Below, one piece after another: positions 1 through 6,471 of a DNA stretch of 8,869 nucleotides. Made by a program: the position numbers and the translations under genes. Source of the DNA: Hyphomicrobiales bacterium (GTDB taxonomy: Bacteria; Pseudomonadota; Alphaproteobacteria; Rhizobiales; Afifellaceae); assembly GCA_013812985.1 (NCBI GenBank), contig JACCSN010000263.1:1-8869 (forward strand). Direction: 5' to 3'. The notes under the pieces are model-generated. The model had not been told where the DNA came from, ran no database searches, and saw only the letters and a program-made list of their open reading frames with translations. The number at the start of each line of letters is the position of its first letter. Positions within the stretch are counted from its first letter, which is position 1.

Positions 1-260
1 GGTCGATCGAGTCCGAGTTCGTTACGGATGTTGGCGATCGCCTCCGGCGTCGCCTGCTGGCCAAGCATGGCGGTGGCGACATCGCCGGGCAGGATCTGCG
101 TGCCGGCGAAGATCAGCACCGAAACGGCCCAGAGCAGCAAAACGCCCAGCGCGATGCGCTGGGCGACCATCTTGACGAGCGGCCCTCCCACCATCCGCAA
201 CCGCGGCATGTGGCGAACGACGCCTTCATTTTGAAGGCTCGCCGGCGGGAGGGTGACCAT
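1..260 (-). CDS. ABC transporter permease, peptide/nickel (DppB) type, N-terminal part only
   Basis: This is the first 86 residues of an inner-membrane permease of a dipeptide/oligopeptide/nickel-type ABC importer; the rest lies beyond the left edge. It would form one half of the membrane channel through which the ligand of the neighbouring solute-binding protein is moved. The sequence shows a cytoplasmic N-terminus of about 35 residues, one hydrophobic helix at about residues 36-57 (ALGVLLLWAVSVLIFAG), then the DppB-family segment ILPGD (56-60) followed by a TPEAIANIRNELGLDR stretch (71-86), which is highly typical of this family. The ATG at 258-260 is preceded by AAGGA, and that ribosome binding site overlaps the TAA stop of the binding-protein gene, leaving only 11 bp between them. 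Such spacing means one operon with coupled translation. The N-terminus is somewhat longer than in many homologues, so a start at Met18 or Met23 is possible, but the first ATG has the better ribosome binding site. The family call is firm; the substrate is unknown. Confidence 0.9.
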   Translation of the reverse strand, partial: MVTLPPASLQNEGVVRHMPRLRMVGGPLVKMVAQRIALGVLLLWAVSVLIFAGTQILPGDVATAMLGQQATPEAIANIRNELGLDR

Positions 261-271
261 GGGTATATTCC

Positions 272-1861
272 TTACGAGGGAAGCCAGACCCGGATCGGCG
301 CGGAAAGTCCCGACATTTCGTAGTTGGGGTCGCTGATCCAGCCCTGCACCTGGTCGGTATGGGCGTCGATGAAGTCGTTGAACATCGGCAGGATCAGCCC
401 ACCCTCGTCGCGCACCATCAGCGCCATCTCGCGGTAGAGTTGGGCCCGGCGTTCCTGGTCAAGCTCGCCGCGCGCCTCAAGGAGCTTCGCATCGAAGTCG
501 GGACGCATGAAGCGCGTGTCGTTCCAGTCGGCCTTGGAATAATAGGCCGTGGAATACATGCCGTCCTGGGTCGGCCGCCCCCCCCAATAGGAGGCGCAGA
601 AGGGCTGCTTGTTCCACACCTGGTCCCAATAGCCGTCGCCGGGCTCGCGCTGCACCTCGATCTGGATGCCGGCCTTGGCGGCCTGCTGCTGGAACAGCGT
701 CGCCGCGTCCACCGCACCGGGGAAGGCGACCTCGGACGTCTTCAGCTGGATCGGCCCGGAATGGCCGGACTTCTTGTAGAAGCTCGCCGCCTCCTCCGGA
801 TCGTAGGCGCGCTGCGGGATGTCCTTCGGGGCGTAGGCGTAGGACTGGTTGATGGGAAAATCGTTGCCCTTCGTGGCGTAACCCTGGAGGATCGTGTCGA
901 CCATCGCGTCGCGGTCGATGGCGAGCTTCAGCGCCATCCTGAGGTCGTTGTTGTCGAAGGGCGGCGTGTTGATGTGCATGACGAACACGTAGTGCCCCTT
1001 GGAGGGCACGCGCTCGATCACCACGCCCGGCGCCCGCTCGATCAGCGACACCGTCTTCGGCTCGACCCGATTGATGATATGGACCTGGCCGGACTGCAGC
1101 GCCGACATGCGCGCCGTCGTGTCGTTCATCACCAGGATCTCGACCGTGTCCACAAATCCGACATCGTCGCGCCAATGCTCGTCGAACTTGGTGGCCATGT
1201 AGCGCACGCCGGGCTCGTTCGCCTCGACCTTGTAGGGGCCGGTGTCGATTCCGGCGTCCGGCGCGCCCACGCCGCCGCTCGGCTGGATGATCAGGTGGTA
1301 GTCGCTGAGCAGGAGCGGCAGATCGGCGTCGGCGTTCTTCAACGTGAACACGATATTCTCGCCGTCGACCTTCATCGCGGCGATGTTCTCCATCACGCCA
1401 AGGGCGCCGGACTTCGCATTCGGATCCGAATGACGCTGGAACGTCGCGAGCACGTCGTCGGGCGTCATGTCCTTGCCGTCGTGGAACTTGACGCCTTTGC
1501 GGATCTTGAACGTCCACTCCTTGACATCGTCGGAGGCGTCCCAGGATTCGGCCAGCAAGCCCACCGGCGAGCCGTCCTCCGGCTTCGAGTAGACCAGAGT
1601 CTCGCCCCAGCATTTGCCGAAGACCTGCGGCACCTGGCTCAGGAACGTCGCCGGATCGAGGCTGTTGGTGGATTCGCCGCCGACCAAGCCGCAAATGAGG
1701 TCGCCGCCTTTTCGCGGCGCCTGGGCGTACGCGGCGGAGTTGAGCAGCTTCGAGGCTACGGGAAGCGTCAGGCCCAAGGCCGCGGCGCGGCCGAGGAAAT
1801 CACGACGGTTCAGGCGGCCGCGCACGGCTTCCCTCGCCAGATATTCGAGTTCTCGCGACAT
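272..1861 (-). CDS. Tat-exported ABC transporter solute-binding protein, family 5 (peptide/nickel/opine type)
   Basis: A periplasmic receptor of 529 residues that captures the substrate and delivers it to the permease encoded just downstream. The N-terminus has a twin-arginine motif, NRRDFLG (residues 18-24), a hydrophobic stretch (26-45) and a likely cleavage site near AYA|Q or AQA|P (44-49), so it is probably exported folded through the Tat system. The mature part shows the family-5 signature: LAESWDAS (103-110), then WTFKIRKGVKFHDGK (116-130) and PDDV. The length fits the family. An in-frame TTG five codons upstream would add MTGGI, but that stretch is itself the ribosome binding site: AGGAGG sits about 5 bases before the ATG at 1859-1861, so I chose the ATG. 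The gene lies 118 bp after the hydrolase gene and 11 bp before the permease. A run of eight G (coding strand) occurs at codons Trp426-Gly428. Substrate class cannot be read from the sequence; peptides, opines, nickel chelates and other compounds are known for this family. Confidence 0.95.
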   Translation of the reverse strand: MSRELEYLAREAVRGRLNRRDFLGRAAALGLTLPVASKLLNSAAYAQAPRKGGDLICGLVGGESTNSLDPATFLSQVPQVFGKCWGETLVYSKPEDGSPVGLLAESWDASDDVKEWTFKIRKGVKFHDGKDMTPDDVLATFQRHSDPNAKSGALGVMENIAAMKVDGENIVFTLKNADADLPLLLSDYHLIIQPSGGVGAPDAGIDTGPYKVEANEPGVRYMATKFDEHWRDDVGFVDTVEILVMNDTTARMSALQSGQVHIINRVEPKTVSLIERAPGVVIERVPSKGHYVFVMHINTPPFDNNDLRMALKLAIDRDAMVDTILQGYATKGNDFPINQSYAYAPKDIPQRAYDPEEAASFYKKSGHSGPIQLKTSEVAFPGAVDAATLFQQQAAKAGIQIEVQREPGDGYWDQVWNKQPFCASYWGGRPTQDGMYSTAYYSKADWNDTRFMRPDFDAKLLEARGELDQERRAQLYREMALMVRDEGGLILPMFNDFIDAHTDQVQGWISDPNYEMSGLSAPIRVWLPS

Positions 1862-1979
1862 AATCCCTCCTGTCAATTCCGTTGCGCGCCTAAGTTTTTC
1901 GCCAAGGCAGCCGGTTCCCCCAGTCAGGCTATCCCCCGATTATGACGCGATCAATGCGTGTTTGCGACCCTCGGCGGCG

Positions 1980-2816
1980 TCACTGGAATAAAACCGGGGC
2001 GCGCATCGATTCCGGGATCGGTACGCCAATCCGCGCCAGGATCGTGGGAGCGACGGAAAGCTGGTCGAGCACTCCGCCGTGATCCGGGCCCGACGCCGCG
2101 CCGAAGTAATAGAACGGGACATCGCGTTCGATCGCGGTCGTCCCGCCATGGTGGCCGTCAGCGTTCATGCCATGGTCGGCGGTCACGAACACCTCATAGC
2201 CCAGCTCCCGCCAGATCGGCAATGCGCGCGCCAGCGCATTGTCGATGCGCCACGTCTGGGCGCGATATTCGGCCGACGCGGCCGTGAAGGTGTGGCCGAG
2301 CGTGTCGGCCGAGCAGGTATGCAGGAGGCCGTAATGCGGATCGTGCCGGCGTAACAACAGCGTGAGCTGGGCGCAAAGGTCGATTTCCGCCGGCGCGCAC
2401 GAATTCACGCGGCCATAGCCTTCCTGCGAATAGAAGCGCCCGTGCTGGATGCCGGCCGCCGTCTCGTCGTCGATCTCCACGTCGGCGAGGAGGTCGTAAG
2501 GTCGGCCGTTGTAGAGCGTGAAATACCAGGCATGCGCCACCGCGGCGGTGCGGCCGCCGGCGGCGCGTATCTCATGAAAGACATTGGGCCTTTGGGATGG
2601 CCTGAGCATCTCGTTGGCGACGATGCCGTGCTCGGCCGGCGCCAAGCCCGTGTGCAGGGTTTCGTAAAGCGGCGCCGAACGGGTCGGCAACGCTGCCCGC
2701 ATGCGCCAGCGGCGGGCTTGCCCGATCTCCGCCATGCCCTCCAGGAATCCGCATTGCGCGACCGCCGTCTCGAACCCGACCCCGTCCATGATGACGAGAA
2801 TGACCCTGCCTTCCAA
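1980..2816 (-). CDS. Alkaline phosphatase superfamily hydrolase (phosphodiesterase/nucleotide pyrophosphatase type)
   Basis: A metal-dependent phosphate-ester hydrolase of 278 residues without a signal peptide, hence probably cytoplasmic. The superfamily's metal ligands can be followed: ILVIMDG with Asp11, the nucleophile region LPTRSAPLYETLHTG (43-57, most likely Ser47 by alignment with the PTxTxPN motif of nucleotide pyrophosphatases) followed by PAEHGI, ADTLGHTF with Asp171 and His175, TADHGM with Asp214 and His215, and GPDHGG with His246, then the DQLSVAPTIL segment common to phosphopentomutase-like and phosphodiesterase enzymes. The start is uncertain. A TTG at 2814-2816 has GGAAGGGGG just upstream and gives MEGRVILVIMDG. 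A longer form would start at a TTG at 2871-2873 that overlaps the stop of the preceding c-di-GMP gene (TTGA), but its SD-like GGAGG is too close (1 base). The gene ends 118 bp before the binding-protein gene. The fold call is firm. The substrate (phosphodiester, nucleotide, phosphonate or phosphate monoester) is not determined; Ser in place of the usual Thr nucleophile and Leu-Tyr in place of Asn-His argue against a classical nucleotide pyrophosphatase. Confidence 0.88.
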   Translation of the reverse strand: MEGRVILVIMDGVGFETAVAQCGFLEGMAEIGQARRWRMRAALPTRSAPLYETLHTGLAPAEHGIVANEMLRPSQRPNVFHEIRAAGGRTAAVAHAWYFTLYNGRPYDLLADVEIDDETAAGIQHGRFYSQEGYGRVNSCAPAEIDLCAQLTLLLRRHDPHYGLLHTCSADTLGHTFTAASAEYRAQTWRIDNALARALPIWRELGYEVFVTADHGMNADGHHGGTTAIERDVPFYYFGAASGPDHGGVLDQLSVAPTILARIGVPIPESMRAPVLFQ

Positions 2817-2869
2817 TGTCGCCCCCTTCCGAACCACCGTCGCGAGTGGAGGGGGCGATCGGCCGAGCG

Positions 2870-5239
2870 TCAAGCCTCCGACGGCGGAATGCGACGGCTA
2901 AAGTTGACCGCGGCCTGCCCTTTCGGACGAACCAGTTGCGCGCGCCGGAATTTCTGTTCGGCTTCCAGCTGATTGACCTGAAGTTCGGCGAGAAAGGCGT
3001 CGAGCGGCATGGGCATCGCGAACAGGAAGCCCTGGAAGGCTTTGCAGCCGCGCTGGCGGAGGAGGACGGCCTGCATCTCCGTCTCCACGCCCTCCGCGAT
3101 CGTGGAGACCTCAAGGCTCGCGGCGATATTGAGGATGGTCTGGACGATCTCGCGGTCGCTCGGGTCGCTCTCGATGTCGCGCACGAAGGATCGGTCGATC
3201 TTCAGCGTGTCGATCGGCAGCCGCTTTAGATAGGACAGCGACGAATAGCCGGTGCCGAAATCGTCGAGCGCGAAGCTCACGCCGCGCTCCTTCAGATGCA
3301 GCAAGGCGGCGCTGACGTCGTCGATGTCGTTCAGCATGACATGCTCGGTAAGCTCGAGCGTGAGGCGGCTCGGGTCGGCCCCGGTTTCCCGCAAGGCGCC
3401 TTCGACGGCGGCGACGAATCCCGTCCGGTTCAATTGGTGCGCGCTGACGTTCACGGAAAGCCGGAGATCGCGTGTCGCCGGATCACGCTGCCACTCCCGC
3501 TGTGTGGCGCAGGCCGCGTGAAGAACCCATTTGTCGATGGCGCCCATGAGGCCGCTGCGTTCGGCGAGCGGGATGAACTCGCCCGGCGGGATCGGCCCGC
3601 GCGTCGGGTGCGTCCAGCGCAGAAGAGCCTCGGCGCCGAACCAGCGGCCCGATCTGTCGACCAAAGCCTGATAGGCCAGAGCGAAGTGCCCCTCGACCAG
3701 CGCCCGCCGCAGATCGGAGGTCAAGGCGAGCCTGTCCTCGACCACCTCCTGCATCTCTTCCTGGAAGAAGCGCAGCGTGCCGCGGCCGAGGCTCTTCGCC
3801 TCATACATCGCAAGGTCGGCGCGCTTGAGCACCTCGTCGACATCGAGGTCGTCGCAGCAGAACAGCGCCACGCCGATGCTGGCCGTGGTCTGGAACTCAT
3901 AATCCTCGGCCAGGAAGGGGCGATCGATAACCGCCAGGACTTGATGGCCGATCCGCTTCACCTGTTCGGCGGCGGCGTCGGAAGAGCTGCTCAGTTCGCG
4001 CAGCAGCACGACGAATTCGTCGCCCCCCAGCCTCGCCACCAGATCGGTGTGGCGGACGCAAGCACGGATGCGCCCGGCGATCTCGGACAAGAGCAGGTCT
4101 CCGACGTGATGCCCCTTCGTGTCGTTCAGCATCTTGAAATGGTCGAGATCGATAAAGAGTAGCGCGCCATATTGGCCGTTCTCTCTGCCTGCCGACAGGG
4201 CTTGGCCGAGCCGCTCCCGAAACATCGTCCGGTTCGGCAGCCTGGTGAGCGGATCGAAGTAAGCGAGATGGTGGATTGTAGCCTCCGTGCGTTTCCGCTC
4301 GGAGATGTCGGTCAGGTAGCCATGCCAGAGCGTTGAGCCATCCGCTTCCCGCTCCGGCACGGAATGGCCAAACACCCATTTCAAGATGCCGTCGGGCAAG
4401 CACACCCGGTACTCGCACTGCCATGCCGTTAGTGTTGTGCGCGACGCCTCGATTGAAGATCGCACGTGCGCGACGTCGTCGGGGTGGGTCAGCGCCAACA
4501 GGGCGGACGCGTCCTCGATCACTTGCTCCGGCCGCAAGTTGAACATGTGCTCGAGCCCGATGCTGGCGTAAGGCAGGCACGTCGCCCCGTCTGGACGCAT
4601 CCGGAACTGGTAGAGGCAGCCGGAGACGATCGACGCGATCTTGTCGTAATGGTCCTGCAGCTCCAGGCGGCGGACGGTTTCGGTGACCTCGCGGACTGTT
4701 CCCTCGTAATGCACAGGGTCGCCGGATCGCTTGTCCCTCACCAGGCGCAAGCTTTCCTCGATCCATATTCTTTCGCGGGTGTTGTGGCGGTAGATCTCGG
4801 AAACGAGGCCGGTGGCCTTGCCCGTATCGAGCAGGATCTGGTGGATCTCGTCGCGGCGGCTCGGATCGACATACCACTCACTGCCGATATTGTTCACTGC
4901 ACGCAGCATCTCCGCCTCGGTCTGGTAGCCGTTCAGGCGGACGAGCGACGGATTGGCGCTGATCATGCGGCCGTCGAGGGTGGAGCGGAACACGCCCTCG
5001 CTGATGTTGTCGTAGAGGTCGCGGAAGCTCTGCTCGGCTTGCCGCATGTTCGCAAAAGCGCGCTGCCGATGGAGGGTCGCCAGAGCAAGGCTGAGATTAA
5101 GTGCGACGGAGACCCCTAGCGCGATTATGAAAATGCCGTGCTCCGGCTCGGCAAACCAGCCGTGCACGAAGGTACCGAGCCCGAAGCTCAAGGCTGCGGC
5201 AGCACCTGCTGAAGGGACGATTCTTCCGGCCTTGAACAC
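2870..5239 (-). CDS. Membrane-anchored PAS-PAS-GGDEF-EAL cyclic-di-GMP synthase/phosphodiesterase
   Basis: A 789-residue signalling enzyme that can make and break cyclic di-GMP. Domain order: a short N-terminus with two hydrophobic segments (about 11-29 and 34-56) forming a hairpin anchor with almost no periplasmic loop; PAS 1 (about 70-192, ending in a PAC-like GTVREVTE); PAS 2 (about 195-322, with HPDD and YLTDISERK); GGDEF (about 323-490); EAL (about 510-755). The GGDEF active site is canonical (405-409), and an inhibitory RxxD site (RHTD, 396-399) lies exactly five residues before it. The EAL domain has the expected catalytic set: EALLRW (Glu537), Asn597 in SVNVSA, LELTE (629-632), DDFGTG (Asp659, Asp660), Lys680, AEGVET (715-720) and Gln736. 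Both activities are therefore potentially intact. The start is GTG at 5237-5239; an in-frame TAG two codons before it rules out anything longer, and the ribosome binding site is poor (AGG 9 bases upstream), which suggests coupling to the small ORF 15 bases upstream. The signal sensed by the PAS domains is unknown. Confidence 0.95.
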   Translation of the reverse strand: MFKAGRIVPSAGAAAALSFGLGTFVHGWFAEPEHGIFIIALGVSVALNLSLALATLHRQRAFANMRQAEQSFRDLYDNISEGVFRSTLDGRMISANPSLVRLNGYQTEAEMLRAVNNIGSEWYVDPSRRDEIHQILLDTGKATGLVSEIYRHNTRERIWIEESLRLVRDKRSGDPVHYEGTVREVTETVRRLELQDHYDKIASIVSGCLYQFRMRPDGATCLPYASIGLEHMFNLRPEQVIEDASALLALTHPDDVAHVRSSIEASRTTLTAWQCEYRVCLPDGILKWVFGHSVPEREADGSTLWHGYLTDISERKRTEATIHHLAYFDPLTRLPNRTMFRERLGQALSAGRENGQYGALLFIDLDHFKMLNDTKGHHVGDLLLSEIAGRIRACVRHTDLVARLGGDEFVVLLRELSSSSDAAAEQVKRIGHQVLAVIDRPFLAEDYEFQTTASIGVALFCCDDLDVDEVLKRADLAMYEAKSLGRGTLRFFQEEMQEVVEDRLALTSDLRRALVEGHFALAYQALVDRSGRWFGAEALLRWTHPTRGPIPPGEFIPLAERSGLMGAIDKWVLHAACATQREWQRDPATRDLRLSVNVSAHQLNRTGFVAAVEGALRETGADPSRLTLELTEHVMLNDIDDVSAALLHLKERGVSFALDDFGTGYSSLSYLKRLPIDTLKIDRSFVRDIESDPSDREIVQTILNIAASLEVSTIAEGVETEMQAVLLRQRGCKAFQGFLFAMPMPLDAFLAELQVNQLEAEQKFRRAQLVRPKGQAAVNFSRRIPPSEA

Positions 5240-5254
5240 GCGCTACGGCCTGGT

Positions 5255-5341
5255 TTACCCCTGACACCACGGGAGCATGCCCTGAAAACGGAAATACGGA
5301 CTTAAGCTGTCGCTCTTGCCTAGCCGCCACGGCAACAACAT
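5255..5341 (-). CDS. Possible 28-residue leader peptide upstream of the GGDEF-EAL gene
   Basis: A short reading frame starting with ATG at 5339-5341 and ending in TAA, encoding a peptide that begins MLLPWRLGKSD and ends MLPWCQG. I do not recognise it. Its main support is position: a near-perfect Shine-Dalgarno AGGAGG lies 9 bases before its ATG, the best such site in this intergenic region, while the downstream GTG start of the GGDEF-EAL gene only 15 bases after the TAA has almost none. That arrangement is what translational coupling by a leader ORF looks like. It has one Cys, two Trp, no signal peptide and no obvious membrane helix. It could equally be a chance ORF, or the Shine-Dalgarno could serve an mRNA leader with another role. 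Confidence 0.4.
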   Translation of the reverse strand: MLLPWRLGKSDSLSPYFRFQGMLPWCQG

Positions 5342-5389
5342 TCGAGGACACCTCCTGCGAAAATTCGAGATCGTAGTTCCGTGCGTTAG

Positions 5390-5407
5390 CCCGGCACCCT
5401 TGCCGGG
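5390..5407. other. Short GC-rich hairpin in the divergent intergenic region
   Basis: A perfect 7-bp stem (CCCGGCA/TGCCGGG) closes a 4-base loop (CCCT) in the 198-bp gap between the divergently read GGDEF-EAL and EamA genes. No T run follows on either strand, so it is not a typical intrinsic terminator. It lies 30 bases before the EamA start and about 50 bases before the leader ORF on the other strand, so it could sit in either 5' untranslated region or be an operator-like palindrome. The rest of the gap, apart from the leader ORF, shows no promoter that I would stand behind. Confidence 0.35.
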
Positions 5408-5437
5408 GCGCCTGCGCTTCCTTAGTGGCGGGCCTCG

Positions 5438-6364
5438 ATGTCCCGCCTCACAGCCAATCTGATCCTTCTTCTCACGGCCGTCATCTGGGGGTCGGCTTTC
5501 GTCGCTCAGGCCACCGCCATGACCAAGATGGGGCCTGTCCTCTTCACCGGATTGCGCTTCCTCCTCGCCGCTCTGGTCGTGCTGCCGTTTGCGCTCCGCG
5601 AGGGCGATGGACGGCTTTTCGTCATCAGACGCGATTCTTCGCCCGGCGGCGGGGGGCAGAGCTGGGTCGGCCCCGTGTCGGCGCTGTCCGCCGTGTTCCT
5701 GGCCGCACAGCTTCTCCAGCAGCTTGGCATCATGACCACGACGGTGACAAACGCCGGATTTCTCACCGCTCTCTATGTCATCCTGGTGCCGATCCTCGGC
5801 ATCGCTCTCTATCGTCAGTGGCCGCATGCCGTCGTTTGGCCAGCGGCCTTGATCGCGCTTGGCGGGACATGGCTTCTCGGCGGTGGCCCCGAAGGGCTCA
5901 GGGGCGGCGATCTTCTGGTGATGGCCAGCGCGATCTTCTGGGCCCTCCAGGTCGTGCTTGTGGGCAGGGCCGTGCAGACGATCGGGCGACCCTTCTTCCT
6001 GGTCTTCGCACAATCCTTGGCCGGCGGCCTGGTTGCGATTGTTCTGGCGCTTGCGATCGAGCCGATCAGCGCGGAAAGTCTGCTGCGGGCCTGGCCGGAA
6101 CTCGTCTATGCCGGCGCGATCTCCGGCGGTCTGGCTTTCTCGCTGCAGGCTATCGCCCAGCGCCACGCAAGCGCGGCGGACGCGGCGGTGGTATTCTCGG
6201 CGGAAGCGGTTTTCGCCGCGCTGGCCGCGGCAATCGTGCTCGGCGAGCGGCTGTCACTCCAGGGATGGTTCGGCTGCGGGCTCATTCTTCTGGCGGTTCT
6301 CGCCGTCCAGATCGTTCCGCACATTGCCGGAATCACGAGAAAAAGCGACCCAGTACTCCCTTGA
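5438..6364 (+). CDS. EamA/DMT-superfamily membrane transporter
   Basis: A 308-residue inner-membrane protein built from two EamA repeats of about five helices each (about residues 5-140 and 150-290), as usual for the drug/metabolite transporter superfamily; family members mostly export amino acids or other small metabolites. Visible hallmarks are the first helix with AVIWGSAFVAQ (14-24), the helix FTGLRFLLAALVVLPF, the segment TTTVTNAGFLTALYVILVPI near the end of repeat 1, and in repeat 2 the ASAADAAVVFSAEAVFAALAA segment that matches the conserved end of EamA domains. A Gly/Ser-rich hydrophilic loop (about 62-76) separates helices 2 and 3 and is a little longer than in many relatives. The ATG at 5438 has only a weak GGCGGG ribosome binding site; the first residues MSRLTANLILLL form a normal N-terminus for the family. 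It is divergent from the c-di-GMP gene and is followed after 107 bp by the SH3 gene, which seems to have its own promoter. Substrate unknown. Confidence 0.93.
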   Translation: MSRLTANLILLLTAVIWGSAFVAQATAMTKMGPVLFTGLRFLLAALVVLPFALREGDGRLFVIRRDSSPGGGGQSWVGPVSALSAVFLAAQLLQQLGIMTTTVTNAGFLTALYVILVPILGIALYRQWPHAVVWPAALIALGGTWLLGGGPEGLRGGDLLVMASAIFWALQVVLVGRAVQTIGRPFFLVFAQSLAGGLVAIVLALAIEPISAESLLRAWPELVYAGAISGGLAFSLQAIAQRHASAADAAVVFSAEAVFAALAAAIVLGERLSLQGWFGCGLILLAVLAVQIVPHIAGITRKSDPVLP

Positions 6365-6382
6365 CTTGCGGGCGCCGAAAGC

Positions 6383-6419
6383 GTTCAGGCGGGGTTCAGC
6401 GGCATAAGCTACTGATACT
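6383..6419 (+). promoter_or_regulatory. Tandem 11-bp direct repeat plus -10-like element: candidate activator-dependent promoter
   Basis: Two copies of GTTCAG occur exactly one helical turn apart (GTTCAGGCGGG at 6383-6393 and GTTCAGCGGCA at 6394-6404). A -10-like GATACT follows at 6414-6419, nine bases after the second repeat, with no decent -35 hexamer at the proper distance. This geometry, two adjacent 11-bp repeats replacing the -35, is known for PhoB/OmpR-family response regulators. The element is 52 bases before the ATG of the exported SH3-domain protein, so the likely target is that gene. The repeat is seen directly; the regulator and promoter function are inferred. Confidence 0.42.
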
Positions 6420-6471
6420 AAGCATCTCGCGCTCCAGCATAGGCTGGGGGCGAACAGCAATGGAGCCCTAG

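Noticed and set aside
359..1945. A 528-codon open frame on the + strand opposite the binding-protein gene
   Set aside because: It is an antisense shadow caused by high GC; its translation is rich in Arg, His and Val without any recognisable domain, and the minus-strand protein has clear family motifs and a ribosome binding site.
1862..1979. Possible sigma-70-type promoter before the binding-protein gene (TTGATC on the minus strand with a TAGCCT 17 bases later)
   Set aside because: The -10 match is poor (three of six) and several other spacings are equally weak, so I do not report a promoter. The 118-bp gap could still hold one.
5365..5400. Possible minus-strand promoter with TACGAT as -10 before the leader ORF
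   Set aside because: No -35 match exists at 16-18 bases upstream; the corresponding bases lie in the GC hairpin.
5255..6166. A 303-codon minus-strand frame opposite the EamA gene
   Set aside because: Most of it is a charged antisense shadow. Only the last 28 codons, which have their own ATG and Shine-Dalgarno, are worth keeping as a possible leader ORF.
5425..6471. A 348-codon + strand frame overlapping the EamA gene
   Set aside because: It encodes an Arg/Gly/Ser-rich product with no membrane segments; the frame starting at 5438 gives a complete 10-helix EamA protein.
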